Counted from the first letter of the stretch, positions 1-8,835 are shown. The stretch: 64,000 nucleotides of DNA from Bacillus sp. F19 (GCA_023823795.1 CP085710.1:2506001-2570000); one strand, 5' to 3'. Notes: generated from the sequence alone by a model not told the origin. Program-made: numbers and translations.

Positions 1-367
1 CTGCTATCATGTCAGCCTGAGTGTTTTCTCTAAAAAACAGCGCTTTTTGATAAGGATACCTGCCGAGCATGACTATCTCTTCTACTGAAAAATCCAGCCC
101 TGCTTCATTTTCCTGGGTCATAACTGCAGCTTTTTTTGCGAGTTCCCTTTGTGAATAAAATGCAAGTGGCTTTGCATCGAGCGCGATTTCTCCATTGTGA
201 ACCGGCAAGGCGCCCATGATCAACCGGATAATCGTTGTTTTTCCGCTGCCGTTTGGTCCGATTAAAGCAAAAAAACGTCCTTTTTCAATGGAAAAAGAGA
301 GATCCTTGATGACCGCTTTTTTATCATCGTAACCTCCCGTCAGATTTTTGACTTGCAGCATATGCAT
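1..367 (-). CDS. ABC transporter ATP-binding protein, probably BtuD-type (partial)
   Basis: This is the N-terminal part of an ABC transporter ATPase; the gene runs off the left edge of the window. The translation carries a Walker A motif, GPNGSGKTT, about 40 residues in, and a Q-loop region (AVMTQENEAG) about 80 residues in. It directly follows a permease and a binding-protein gene on the same strand, so it should energise cobalamin import through that permease. Family alone cannot separate cobalamin from iron-siderophore transport; the cobalamin genes and riboswitch upstream decide it by context. Two in-frame ATGs lie six bases apart (367 and 361). The AAAGGAAAGAAGG stretch fits the first better. 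Confidence 0.85.
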   Translation of the reverse strand, partial: MHMLQVKNLTGGYDDKKAVIKDLSFSIEKGRFFALIGPNGSGKTTIIRLIMGALPVHNGEIALDAKPLAFYSQRELAKKAAVMTQENEAGLDFSVEEIVMLGRYPYQKALFFRENTQADMIA

Positions 368-378
368 CCTTCTTTCCT

Positions 379-1461
379 TTAAAGATGTGCCTTCTTCTGT
401 TTTCGGTTTTTGATAAGCAAAAAAGTGAATATAGGCGAACCGATCAGCGCAGTTACGACTCCTATCGGAAGTTCTTTAGGAGAGATAATGGACCTTGCGA
501 GCAGATCGGCGAGAACAAGATACCCTCCTCCTATCAGCATGGAAAGCGGAAGAACATGCCGGTGATTCGCTCCGGCCATCAAACGGACGAGATGAGGAAT
601 AACAAGCCCGACAAATCCAATCGCTCCTGAAACAGCTACAGCGCTTCCTGTCAAAATGGATGCCGCAATCAAGACAATGGTTTTTTTCTTTTTTACGTTC
701 ATTCCCGAAAATTGTGCTGCCTGCTCACCTAGTGCCATGTTGTTCAGTTCACGGTAATGGAAAAGAATGATCGCAGCCCCCAGAACAAAGAATGGAACGA
801 TTAATTGAACATGCCCCCATCCTCTCATCGCCACGCTTCCCATGATCCAATAGAGAATCTGACTGATATCCTCACGGGGAATCAGGGCAATCAGCAGGGA
901 AATGAAAGCACTGATGAACGAGGAGATGATAATGCCTGCGAGGATAATGGTTTCATTTGTAAGCTTTCCGCTTGCCAAATGAGTCAGAGCAAAAACGATG
1001 AACAGCGTTATCATACCAAAGATAATTGCGATGATCGGCAGTGTGAAACTGCCCAGAATCGTTACTTGAATCTGAAAAAAGATAATGATAACCGCTCCCA
1101 GAGAGGCTCCCGATGAAACACCGATTGTATACGGATCAGCAAGCGGATTTTGAAGCAGTCCCTGAAAGGCAGCTCCGGCAAGCGACAAGGATGCTCCAAC
1201 AAAAAAAGCGAGCAGAACTCGTGAGAACCGGATCTCCCAAATAATCATTTCTGTACTTTTTTCTCCCTGATACAGCGGAAGATGAAACATTTTGCCTGTA
1301 ATGATGTTTAAAATATCAGGGACGGTAACATTCACCGCCCCTACAAATACTCCTGATATTATGCTGATGATGGCAAAGACTGCTGCAAATAGAATGAGGA
1401 ACCGATGTTTATTTTTTGAAAACATCTGGATAAATGAGTTTTCCAAGCTCTTCAACTCCAT
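379..1461 (-). CDS. btuC: Cobalamin ABC transporter permease BtuC
   Basis: This is a FecCD/BtuC-family membrane permease of 360 residues with about ten hydrophobic segments. Signature stretches include GASLSLAGAAFQGLLQNPLA near residue 90 and SGAIGFVGLVIPHLVR near residue 280, the latter typical of the loop that contacts the ATPase. It forms the transmembrane channel for corrinoid import. It overlaps the 3' end of btuF by 53 bases and is followed by the ATPase gene, so the three are translated from one message. A second ATG at codon 13 (position 1425) also lies inside btuF, and neither start has a convincing ribosome-binding site. Substrate assignment rests on gene context. Confidence 0.9.
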   Translation of the reverse strand: MELKSLENSFIQMFSKNKHRFLILFAAVFAIISIISGVFVGAVNVTVPDILNIITGKMFHLPLYQGEKSTEMIIWEIRFSRVLLAFFVGASLSLAGAAFQGLLQNPLADPYTIGVSSGASLGAVIIIFFQIQVTILGSFTLPIIAIIFGMITLFIVFALTHLASGKLTNETIILAGIIISSFISAFISLLIALIPREDISQILYWIMGSVAMRGWGHVQLIVPFFVLGAAIILFHYRELNNMALGEQAAQFSGMNVKKKKTIVLIAASILTGSAVAVSGAIGFVGLVIPHLVRLMAGANHRHVLPLSMLIGGGYLVLADLLARSIISPKELPIGVVTALIGSPIFTFLLIKNRKQKKAHL

Positions 1462-2398
1462 CCGCTAAACGGGGGCCAGGACGGGTCACCATGTCGCTGT
1501 TTACGTCAAACACCTGTTTTGACTGAACAGCTTTTACTTCCTTCCAGCCGCTTCTGTTTAGAACTTGTTCAGCTGGATTTTCAACGTAGTAGCCATATGT
1601 AGTGATGATCACATCAGGATTGCTGCTGACGATTTTCTCTTCGTCCATTTTTACCCAGCCTTCTTCAGATGCAGCTACATTTACCGCTCCAATCATTTCA
1701 AGCATTTCATTCATGAATGTTCCTTTGCCTGTTGTGTAAATATCAGGCTGAGGAGAGACTTCAACCCATACTCGTTTTTCGTCTTTGACAGCTTTTGCTT
1801 TTTCCTTGATGGTCTTAACTTTTGCTTCCATATCTGCGATGATGCTGTCAGCTTTATCTAACGTGCCTGTTGCCTTCCCGACTGTGCGGATCGCTTTGTA
1901 TACTTGGTCAAACGAATTTTGTGAGCCGACAATAAACACCTTGATGCCTGCTGCTTCAAACTGTTTGATGATTTCCCCGTGATTTTGGGCATGGTAATCC
2001 TGCAGAAAAGCTACATCCGGCTGCAGGGCAATGATTTTCTCTGCATTTAAATCCTGTGCTCCTACTTTTTCCTTTTTTAAAGCTGCTTCAGGATAGTTAT
2101 CATAATCTGAGACACCGACGATTTCCTTGTCCAATCCAAGGGCAAAAAGCATTTCTGTCGTGCTAGGAAGCAGAGAAACAATTTTCTCAGGTTTTTCCTC
2201 AAGCGTTATTTCGTTTCCGGCATCATCAGTGACGGTTACCGGGTAAGCTTCTTCCTTTTTTTCAGCCTGCTGTGTTTGTTCCTGGCTCTTGCTCGCTTGC
2301 TGTGTCTGTTCTCCCTGTGTGCATCCCGAAAGGATTCCTGCCAGTAAAAGAAGCATAATGGCAATACGATGAAAATAGGTGCCGAATGATGTTTTCAT
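1409..2398 (-). CDS. btuF: Cobalamin-binding lipoprotein BtuF
   Basis: This is a periplasmic-binding-protein-like lipoprotein of 329 residues. The N-terminus has a hydrophobic signal ending in a lipobox, LSGC, with Cys26 as the lipidated residue. It is followed by a Gln/Glu-rich linker and then the BtuF/FecB fold, with VSLLPSTTEMLFALGL near residue 90 and ITTYGYYVENPAEQ near residue 265. It captures corrinoids outside the membrane and delivers them to the BtuC permease. The start has a GGCGGAG ribosome-binding site, and the gene begins 33 bases after cobT. Siderophore-binding homologues share the fold, so cobalamin specificity is inferred from the riboswitch-controlled operon. Confidence 0.9.
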   Translation of the reverse strand: MKTSFGTYFHRIAIMLLLLAGILSGCTQGEQTQQASKSQEQTQQAEKKEEAYPVTVTDDAGNEITLEEKPEKIVSLLPSTTEMLFALGLDKEIVGVSDYDNYPEAALKKEKVGAQDLNAEKIIALQPDVAFLQDYHAQNHGEIIKQFEAAGIKVFIVGSQNSFDQVYKAIRTVGKATGTLDKADSIIADMEAKVKTIKEKAKAVKDEKRVWVEVSPQPDIYTTGKGTFMNEMLEMIGAVNVAASEEGWVKMDEEKIVSSNPDVIITTYGYYVENPAEQVLNRSGWKEVKAVQSKQVFDVNSDMVTRPGPRLADGVEELGKLIYPDVFKK

Positions 2399-2431
2399 TT
2401 GTTTTCTCCGCCTTTTATGGAATTGTCTTTT

Positions 2432-3487
2432 TTATTTTATTTCACGTTCCTTTGATACTCCTGCCGTATCAAAGGTTGCCATCCCTTTTACCATTTCAGC
2501 GGCTGCTTCAACCAGCGGGTAGACAAGGACAGCTCCTGTTCCTTCTCCAAGCCTCATCCCCAGTGACACCAGCGGCTTTTTCCCAAGCAAATTCAATACA
2601 TGAAGATGTCCCGGTTCAACCGATAAATGCCCGGCAATCATGTAATTACGCACATGCCGATTTAATTTAGAAGCAACGAGCGCAGCCGTTGTGCATATAA
2701 ATCCATCTAAAATTACCGGAATTTTTTTAGATGCTGCGTAAAGCATGGCACCTGTCATCGCTCCGATTTCAAAACCGCCTACCTTAGAAAGAACATCGAT
2801 CGGGTCATTGGCGTCAGGCTTCAGCTTATTTAGAGCTTTTTGAATAACCTCGGCTTTATAAGCAACCTGCTTCGACTCAATTCCTGTTCCTCTGCCTGTG
2901 ATATCCTCAGGCTTTAATCCGCTCAGGGCGGATGCAATGGCACTGCTTGATGTTGTATTGCCAATGCCCATTTCTCCGAGGATCAGGAGCCTTGCGCCAT
3001 TATTAATCATAGCTTCAGCCCTTTCCATTCCCACTTCCAGTGAACGGAGTGCTTCTTTTCTTGTCATGGCAGGTTCAACCGCGAAGTTTTTTGTTCCATA
3101 GCTGATCTTTTCAGAACGAACTCCTGGAATATCTGTTTTCACTCCTGCATCCACGATTTCCAGTAACCCATTTACCCGTTTTGTAAAAACGTTTATGGCT
3201 GCCCCTCCACTCAGAAAATTGCTTACCATCTGAGCAGTCACCTCTTGAGGATAGGCAGAGACTCCTTCCTCTGCTACTCCGTGGTCTGCAGCAAAGACGA
3301 TTACACCCGGGGGAAATACTTCAGGTTTTACATTAGATGTGATTTCTGAAAGCTGCACAGCAATTTTTTCAATTTCTCCAAGGCTGTTCATTGGCTTTGT
3401 TAAGGAATGTATGTAGGCTAAAGCTTCAAGACCTTTTTGTTTACTGACAGGCTCTATCGCATCTATCTGCTGATAAATATCAATCAT
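2432..3487 (-). CDS. cobT: Nicotinate-nucleotide-dimethylbenzimidazole phosphoribosyltransferase CobT
   Basis: CobT transfers phosphoribose from nicotinate mononucleotide to dimethylbenzimidazole, giving alpha-ribazole phosphate for the lower loop of cobalamin. The 351-residue protein is full length for the family. Family motifs include FAADHGVAEEGVSAYP near residue 65, LGEMGIGNTTSSSA near residue 170, and SLGMRLGEGTGA near residue 310, which holds the catalytic glutamate. Its ribosome-binding site (AGGAGGTGAAATAA) is formed by the last codons of cobQ, so the two genes are tightly coupled. It belongs to the riboswitch-controlled salvage operon. Confidence 0.95.
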   Translation of the reverse strand: MIDIYQQIDAIEPVSKQKGLEALAYIHSLTKPMNSLGEIEKIAVQLSEITSNVKPEVFPPGVIVFAADHGVAEEGVSAYPQEVTAQMVSNFLSGGAAINVFTKRVNGLLEIVDAGVKTDIPGVRSEKISYGTKNFAVEPAMTRKEALRSLEVGMERAEAMINNGARLLILGEMGIGNTTSSSAIASALSGLKPEDITGRGTGIESKQVAYKAEVIQKALNKLKPDANDPIDVLSKVGGFEIGAMTGAMLYAASKKIPVILDGFICTTAALVASKLNRHVRNYMIAGHLSVEPGHLHVLNLLGKKPLVSLGMRLGEGTGAVLVYPLVEAAAEMVKGMATFDTAGVSKEREIK

Positions 3488-3488
3488 T

Positions 3489-5030
3489 TTATTTCACCTC
3501 CTTTAAATTAAACGTTTTCATTGCAGAATAAATCTTTTTCATTTCAACAGAGACTTTGACGTGGGCAGCAAGTCTGTCGTATTCGCTTTCTTTGAAAGAA
3601 CGAAAGCGGAGCGAGCGCTCAATCGGCGTCAGGCCTTTTTTCTGGCGCAGCTTATTCAAATAAAGCCATCTGAATTCATCGTTATGAAAGACATCATGCA
3701 AGTACGTGCCGAACACCTGGCCATCTCGAGCGGTACAGCCTTCCTCTGTTCCGGCGAGGACTGAAAAAGGATCTACTTTTCTTGTTTCTGCTGTTTGTCC
3801 CATATGGATCTCATACCCTGATAAAGAAATTCTGCCAAAATCTTTTAGTGCGCAATAGCCCTCTGAGCGGATGGTTTTCTTTTCGGAGTAGATGGTTGTA
3901 CGGAGAGGAAAAATACCAAGTCCACCGAGTTCCTGATGAGCTGATTCAACGCCGTTTGGATCCATCAGCTTTTCGCCGAGCATTTGAAAGCCTCCGCAAA
4001 TGCCTGCTAGTTGAATTCCTTTTTCATAAGCAGATCTTATTTTGTCAAAGAGTCCTGTCTCCTTAAGAAACAGCAGGTCTTCAGCTGTGTTTTTCGTTCC
4101 AGGCAAGATAATGAGATCTGGATTTCCAAAATGCGCAGCTTTTTTAACAAAACGGATATTCACATCAGGCTCCAGTCTTAACGGATCAATATCTGTAAAA
4201 TTGGATAATCTCGGATAAGAAAGAACAGCGACGTCAAGTTCTGCATCGTGATTGGTACCGTTTGAATACTGGCTTAAAACAAGGGAATCTTCCCCATCTA
4301 TTTCAAGGTCTGGCAAAAAGGGAACAACTCCGAGTACCGGAAGCCCCGTATATTCTTCAAACCAGTCCAATCCAGGCTGAAGCAGTGAAAGGTCCCCTCT
4401 GAATTTATTGATAATGACACCAATAATCCGCTTCCGGTCACACTCGCTAATGAGCTGAAGGGTCCCGACCAGACTGGCGAAAACGCCTCCTTTGTCAATA
4501 TCTCCGATTAAAATCACTGGAGCTTCTGCAATTGCTGCTACTCTCATATTGACAAGCTCGCGGTCATTTAAATTGACTTCTGCAGGAGAACCTGCGCCTT
4601 CTATCACAATGACCTCATATTTGTTCGACAGCTTCCTCAGCGATTCTTTGATCGCCGCAAGACCTAACTTAAAAAAGTCCTCTCTGTACTCGGATGCCTT
4701 CATATTTGCATAGGGCTTCCCGTGAAACACGACCTGAGATTCCGTCTCTTTTGAAGGTTTAATTAGGATTGGATTCATATCAGTTGTGGCTTCAATTCCG
4801 GCAGCTTCCGCCTGAATTCCCTGAGCTCTGCCTATTTCCTTGCCATCACTCGTAATGTAAGAATTCAGAGCCATATTTTGTGATTTAAAAGGCGCTGTTT
4901 GATAGCCATCCTCTCGAAATATCCGGCATAGTGCCGTGACGAGCATGCTTTTTCCAGCGTCAGAGTGTGTACCCTGAATCATCAGTTTTAATGTTTTATG
5001 CTCATTAGTATTCAATCCCATAGATGGCAT
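3489..5030 (-). CDS. cobQ: Adenosylcobyric acid synthase CobQ/CbiP
   Basis: This enzyme amidates side chains of adenosylcobyrinic acid diamide using glutamine and ATP. The 513-residue protein has the two expected parts: an N-terminal dethiobiotin-synthetase-like P-loop domain (MIQGTHSDAGKS at residues 17-28) and a C-terminal class I glutamine amidotransferase domain (GICGGFQMLG, nucleophile Cys345, with a later His in TYLHDVFH). The gene overlaps the end of btuR by 26 bases. A second ATG at codon 4 would shorten that overlap. Having CobQ without the early corrin-ring genes in the same operon suggests salvage and remodelling of imported corrinoids here, though other biosynthetic genes could lie outside the window. 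Confidence 0.95.
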   Translation of the reverse strand: MPSMGLNTNEHKTLKLMIQGTHSDAGKSMLVTALCRIFREDGYQTAPFKSQNMALNSYITSDGKEIGRAQGIQAEAAGIEATTDMNPILIKPSKETESQVVFHGKPYANMKASEYREDFFKLGLAAIKESLRKLSNKYEVIVIEGAGSPAEVNLNDRELVNMRVAAIAEAPVILIGDIDKGGVFASLVGTLQLISECDRKRIIGVIINKFRGDLSLLQPGLDWFEEYTGLPVLGVVPFLPDLEIDGEDSLVLSQYSNGTNHDAELDVAVLSYPRLSNFTDIDPLRLEPDVNIRFVKKAAHFGNPDLIILPGTKNTAEDLLFLKETGLFDKIRSAYEKGIQLAGICGGFQMLGEKLMDPNGVESAHQELGGLGIFPLRTTIYSEKKTIRSEGYCALKDFGRISLSGYEIHMGQTAETRKVDPFSVLAGTEEGCTARDGQVFGTYLHDVFHNDEFRWLYLNKLRQKKGLTPIERSLRFRSFKESEYDRLAAHVKVSVEMKKIYSAMKTFNLKEVK

Positions 5031-5553
5031 CTACACCTTCTTCGTAGTAGTGCTTTTCCACATTGATAACAGACACAAGGTCAGCGATTTCTTTTATTTC
5101 ATCCTTTGCATCTCTTCCTGTCAAAACAATGTGAACATGATTTGGCCGGTTTTGAATCGTATGTATGACATCCTCAATAGGCAGGACGTCATCGATCGGA
5201 AACGTATGAATAGCAAGCGCATTATTGATTTCATCAAGAATGACGACATCATACTCACCGCTCAAAATCTTTTCCTTAGCGATTTGCCAGGCTGATTTTA
5301 AAGCTTTCCGGTGCACATCAGGTGTTTTAGTCCAAGTGAATCCTGTTCCAAGCTGATGGATTTCAGCACCGCTGAGTTTTTCAAGCACGTTTTTTTCTCC
5401 ATAGGTTCTCTCAGGTGATTTTATAAACTGCAGGATGGATACTTTCATATCTCTTCCAATCGCCCGGACAGCAAGACCGATGGCTGCTGTTGTTTTTCCT
5501 TTGCCATTACCCGTATAAACAAGCAATCTTCCTTTTTGATCATTTCCTGTCAT
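5005..5553 (-). CDS. btuR: Cob(I)alamin adenosyltransferase BtuR/CobO
   Basis: This is a CobA/BtuR-type corrinoid adenosyltransferase of 182 residues. It transfers the adenosyl group of ATP to Co(I) corrinoids to make adenosylcobalamin. The P-loop YTGNGKGKTTAAIG lies near residue 15, and a Walker-B-like VVILDEINNA near residue 105. It is the first structural gene behind the cobalamin riboswitch and its terminator, and its 3' end overlaps cobQ. Together with cobQ, cobT and btuFCD it forms a salvage and activation operon. Confidence 0.95.
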   Translation of the reverse strand: MTGNDQKGRLLVYTGNGKGKTTAAIGLAVRAIGRDMKVSILQFIKSPERTYGEKNVLEKLSGAEIHQLGTGFTWTKTPDVHRKALKSAWQIAKEKILSGEYDVVILDEINNALAIHTFPIDDVLPIEDVIHTIQNRPNHVHIVLTGRDAKDEIKEIADLVSVINVEKHYYEEGVDAIYGIEY

Positions 5554-5584
5554 TCACTCATCTCCTCTTTTTGTCTATAAACAT

Positions 5585-5626
5585 AAAAAAGACCTTGAAC
5601 TGAATGGAAGTCAGTCAAGGCCTTTA
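5585..5626 (-). terminator. Riboswitch-associated intrinsic terminator
   Basis: On the minus strand, AAAGGCCTTGA pairs with TCAAGGTCTTT around a short loop, followed by a run of six U residues. It lies between the cobalamin riboswitch and the btuR start. This is the expected position for the expression platform that stops transcription when cobalamin is bound. Confidence 0.85.
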
Positions 5627-5698
5627 ATAAGCAAAGTCATACACACTAAGGGTACCTGACTTATTCTTCCCACCGAAAAACAAGCAAACAATCATTAA

Positions 5699-5860
5699 AA
5701 GCAGGTTTCCTGGCTTGCGCTTCATTTTCCATTGAACCTCCCCAACTTGAAAAGTCAGTGGCGTCTCAACTGAATCTGCGCTTACAGTAGCGGGGGCTGC
5801 ACCGGATTCTAACCGGTTTCCCTATTATCCTGAACACATCAGGCACTTTTAAAGAATCAT
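5699..5860 (-). promoter_or_regulatory. Cobalamin (AdoCbl) riboswitch
   Basis: The minus strand contains the conserved B12 box AGCCAGGAAACCTGC (5701-5715) and the conserved core region GGGAAACCGG, then TGCAGCCCCCGCTACTGTAA. These are hallmarks of the cobalamin riboswitch family. It sits upstream of btuR with a terminator between, so it should switch off the whole btuR-cobQ-cobT-btuFCD operon when corrinoid is plentiful. The exact 5' boundary is estimated. Confidence 0.95.
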
Positions 5861-5944
5861 ATTTTTTGTTCATTGTAATCTATAAATCTGGAAATGTCAT
5901 CAACTTCTTTTTCCTGAATCTGATAAAGGACTCAATTAGTCAGG

Positions 5945-6622
5945 CTATTTCTCGATTAGGATTAAATCCTCAAGCTCGAGGCGCGTCGTTGTTTCCATTT
6001 GAATTCTCTCGCCAAATTGCAGTTGGATCAGCTTGTTAAATAACGGGCCATCATACACAAAGGTATGATATTCTCCTGCCTCACCCATTGGACATATCTG
6101 TGTGGACTTCATTCTTTCTATAAGCTGCTGATCAATTTCCTGTCCGAGCCATGTGTCATCAAGCACATCATCCTGAGTTCTGATGATGACTGCTTTGTAT
6201 CCGCTATCTGCAAAAGCTTGAAGGGCTTGAGGTGCTTCATCCTTCTTCATCCATAAAGGATATAGGGCTTCTAATCCAGCTGAGTCTGACGCATTTTCTC
6301 CCCAGCTGCGGTGTTCATCAAGATATAAATCTCCGAAAGCTGCACTTGTAAGATGGTACTTCTTCTTCAAATCTTTAAGTGAATCTATAAAACTTTGAGT
6401 ATATCCTTTAAATGTGCATCTAATAAAATGTACAGGAATACCTAAGGCTTCGCTTTGTTTTAGTATTGCTTCCATTTTCTCACCATGACCGAACGTTCTT
6501 TCAAGCTCAACAGGTACAGTGGTTATAAGACAGGAAATTTCATGACCTTGGCCAATGAGCTTATGCAGTGCCATACAGCCATCTTTGCCGCCGCTCCATG
6601 ATAGAGCAATTTTTTTCTTCAT
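5945..6622 (-). CDS. ATP-pyrophosphatase (PP-loop) domain protein, Dph6-like
   Basis: This is a 225-residue protein of the ATP_bind_4 / diphthine-ammonia-ligase-like family. The N-terminus has the PP-loop SWSGGKDGCMALHKL (residues 8-22), which binds ATP and activates a carbonyl for amidation by adenylation. The family also shows EAGEYHTFVYDGP near residue 185, as here. Bacteria lack diphthamide, so the eukaryotic name does not give the bacterial substrate, which I cannot state. The gene is monocistronic between its own promoter and the cobalamin riboswitch. The ATG is preceded by GGGGTGAAATAAAA. Confidence 0.8.
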   Translation of the reverse strand: MKKKIALSWSGGKDGCMALHKLIGQGHEISCLITTVPVELERTFGHGEKMEAILKQSEALGIPVHFIRCTFKGYTQSFIDSLKDLKKKYHLTSAAFGDLYLDEHRSWGENASDSAGLEALYPLWMKKDEAPQALQAFADSGYKAVIIRTQDDVLDDTWLGQEIDQQLIERMKSTQICPMGEAGEYHTFVYDGPLFNKLIQLQFGERIQMETTTRLELEDLILIEK

Positions 6623-6666
6623 TTTTATTTCACCCCATATGTAAGATGCTTGACCATTTATTAATC

Positions 6667-6695
6667 ATTATGATTTATCGGAAACCTTGTGTCAA
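6667..6695 (-). promoter_or_regulatory. Sigma-A-type promoter for the PP-loop gene
   Basis: On the minus strand a perfect -35 TTGACA is followed after 17 bases by a -10 CATAAT, about 45 bases upstream of the start codon at 6622. Confidence 0.65.
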
Positions 6696-6803
6696 AATGA
6701 ATATTAGAATACAAAAATGGTCATTCGATAGAAAACAATTAGTTTAAAGGGTTTTAAAATTGAATTAATATACACCGGTTTGATTGACTTTACCGATAAT
6801 TTT

Positions 6804-6847
6804 ATAAAAATAAACGCCTGAATGAATATTTATCCATTTAAGCGCCA
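6804..6847 (-). terminator. Intrinsic terminator after the M20 hydrolase gene
   Basis: The minus strand reads GGCGCTTAAATG, a short AT-rich loop, then CATTCAGGCGTTTATTTTT. This is an imperfect 10-bp stem followed by a U-rich tract, about 40 bases past the stop codon. Confidence 0.6.
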
Positions 6848-6887
6848 AAAAGAATGGATTGTTCTTTTGTTCTTTCATCTCTGCGAA

Positions 6888-8138
6888 TTAATCAAGTGCC
6901 ATTTTCATAGCCGTTCTGTATAATAGCTCCGTTCCAAGTGAGATATCCTCCATTGTTGAAAACTCTTTAGGATTATGGCTGATACCGTCTTTACAGCGGA
7001 CAAAGATCATCCCATACTCACATTCGTACGACATCGCTAATGAATCATGAAAAGGGCCGCTCATCAATTCAATCGGATTCAGTCCGATATGTGCACTCTC
7101 CTTTCTCATTACCTTCATAATTCTTTCAGAGCAATACCGCGGTTCACTATTTGTATCTTCTGAAATGGTATAAGTTAATCCATGCCGTTCAGAAATGGTG
7201 TGGATTTTTTTTCTCAGCAGATTTTCAATAAAATCGCGTCTTTCAATCTCAATATCTCTTAAATCGATTGTAAAGCTGACTTTTTCCGGAATGATGTTTC
7301 GCGAGTCAGGGAAGATCTTCATGCTTCCGACTGTACCAACTGTAGGCGCAGTGACATCCTCACTTGTTAATTCATTAAGGGCAACAACAATTTTTGCAGC
7401 TCCAACCAGCGCATCCTGCCTCATATGCATGGGAACGGATCCTGCGTGACCTGCAAAGCCCTCGAGTTCTACCGTCAGCCATAATGGTCCTGATATACCT
7501 GTAACGATTCCAACTGGTGTATCTTTTGCTTCAAGAATCGGCCCTTGTTCAATGTGGAGTTCTATAAATGCGGAAATGCTTCCAGCAGGATATTCTGAGT
7601 CATTAAATTTTTCGGGATCGCATCCAAATTCAATCAATGCCTCTTTTCGCGTGATTCCATTTTTATCTGTCCGGTCTAACTCCCCTGCTTCCAGTTTGCC
7701 AAGGATTCCCCTCACTCCGAACAATCCTTTATTAAAGCGGCAGCCCTCTTCATCACAAAATGCGACGATTTCAATTGGCATATTGGGAATAATATTCAGC
7801 TCTTTCAATGTTTGAGCGGCCTCTAGTGCACCTAAAACACCGATTACTCCGTCAAATCTGCCCGCATACGGCTGTGAATCAATATGTGAACCAATCATTA
7901 ATACGGGAGCTTCAGGATTCCTTCCTTCAAGCCGTCCGATCAGATTTCCAAAGTGATCAATTCTTGCGGTTAATCCTGCTTCTTCCATCCAGCCTTTTAC
8001 TGTTTCGACTGCTTCTTTGTCTTCAGGTGACAGGGCAAGCCTGCAAACTCCGGTCTCACTGATTTTTCCTATCTGTGATAGAGCATTTATTCTTTTTTCC
8101 AGTCGGGCTTTGTTTATTGTCAGTGTTTTTTCAGCCAT
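6888..8138 (-). CDS. M20-family Zn-dependent amidohydrolase (N-carbamoyl-L-amino acid hydrolase / allantoate amidohydrolase type)
   Basis: This is a 416-residue member of the M20 hydrolase branch that includes N-carbamoyl-L-amino acid hydrolase and allantoate amidohydrolase. Metal-binding motifs are present: GSHIDSQPYAGRFDG (residues 82-96), FCDEEGCRFN near residue 127, and ELHIEQGPILE near residue 192, with a late His in HDSLAMSYE. It should hydrolyse an ureido or amide bond on a small carbamoyl substrate; sequence alone does not separate the two activities. No purine-degradation or hydantoinase genes sit next to it. The ATG has a GAGGAGGGG ribosome-binding site. An extended -10 (TGC then TATACT, 8183-8191) is a plausible promoter. 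Confidence 0.85.
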   Translation of the reverse strand: MAEKTLTINKARLEKRINALSQIGKISETGVCRLALSPEDKEAVETVKGWMEEAGLTARIDHFGNLIGRLEGRNPEAPVLMIGSHIDSQPYAGRFDGVIGVLGALEAAQTLKELNIIPNMPIEIVAFCDEEGCRFNKGLFGVRGILGKLEAGELDRTDKNGITRKEALIEFGCDPEKFNDSEYPAGSISAFIELHIEQGPILEAKDTPVGIVTGISGPLWLTVELEGFAGHAGSVPMHMRQDALVGAAKIVVALNELTSEDVTAPTVGTVGSMKIFPDSRNIIPEKVSFTIDLRDIEIERRDFIENLLRKKIHTISERHGLTYTISEDTNSEPRYCSERIMKVMRKESAHIGLNPIELMSGPFHDSLAMSYECEYGMIFVRCKDGISHNPKEFSTMEDISLGTELLYRTAMKMALD

Positions 8139-8358
8139 AAATATCCCCTCCTCTATTAATTTATAGAATATTCTGTATCAATAGTATAGCAAAATTAAAT
8201 CTATTACATTTTTCTTAACGTAAAAGGAATCATGATATTTTTTTACACTTTGTCCAATTGAATTAGTTAGAATTATTATGCCGGTTCATTGTGCTTTTCT
8301 TTTTATAGCTATAAAATAGACTGTATAATATATACGGCCACTGGAGGTCCTATCATCA

Positions 8359-8634
8359 ATGAAAGCAAGATATGAACTAAATAATATGAATATAACACTC
8401 AGCAATGTAACGCTGCGTGATTCGGTAGACAGCTATGTCCTTTTAAAAGCTGCGGATGAAAATAATAACGAAGTTACCATTAAGCTTTCGCACGATCAGG
8501 CTGAATTTCTTGAAGCAGAATTCAAAGATTTAAACCGGAGAAGAAAAACATACTCTGACACTGTGCGTGCAGTCGATAAAGAAGAAGAGGACACATATAA
8601 CCTGTTTAGCAGTGAGTTCTTTAAAGAAGAATAA
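8359..8634 (+). CDS. Hypothetical protein, 91 residues
   Basis: I do not recognise a family. The 91-residue protein is soluble and highly charged, with alternating hydrophobic stretches at the start (beta-like) and a Lys/Glu-rich tail ending EFFKEE. A GGAGGT ribosome-binding site lies ten bases before the ATG, and TATAAT at 8324-8329 is a likely -10 box. A strong terminator follows the stop codon immediately. It is transcribed divergently from the M20 hydrolase gene. Confidence 0.7.
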   Translation: MKARYELNNMNITLSNVTLRDSVDSYVLLKAADENNNEVTIKLSHDQAEFLEAEFKDLNRRRKTYSDTVRAVDKEEEDTYNLFSSEFFKEE

Positions 8635-8669
8635 GAAAAGGTATGTCGGATATGACATACCTTTTCTTT
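8634..8669. terminator. Bidirectional intrinsic terminator
   Basis: AAGAAAAGGTATGTC pairs perfectly with its inverted copy around a four-base loop, with U-rich flanks on both strands. It serves the convergent small genes ending at 8634 and 8671. Confidence 0.9.
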
Positions 8670-8670
8670 A

Positions 8671-8835
8671 TTATAGATTTTCATTCTGCTGCTTGATTTC
8701 ATCTCCGCCCAACATGATGTTTGCTGATTCTGTATTTCTAAGTTCATCTATGGAGTCTCCTGATATGTCTTTGAAATTTGCATGTGCCTGATCATCTCTC
8801 AACTTCAGAAACGAAGCATCTTTTTCTTTTTTCAT
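8671..8835 (-). CDS. Small hypothetical protein, 54 residues
   Basis: The ATG is preceded by AAAAGGAGGGTTAATT, a very good ribosome-binding site. The 54-residue product begins MKKEKDASFLKLRDDQAHAN and ends IKQQNENL. It is hydrophilic and Asp/Glu/Asn/Gln-rich with no membrane segment, and I do not recognise a family. It ends at the shared terminator with the convergent gene on its left. Confidence 0.65.
   Translation of the reverse strand: MKKEKDASFLKLRDDQAHANFKDISGDSIDELRNTESANIMLGGDEIKQQNENL

Noticed and set aside
5945-6622. Diphthamide synthesis
   Set aside because: The family name comes from eukaryotes and archaea; bacteria have no diphthamide on EF-G, so the function was left open.
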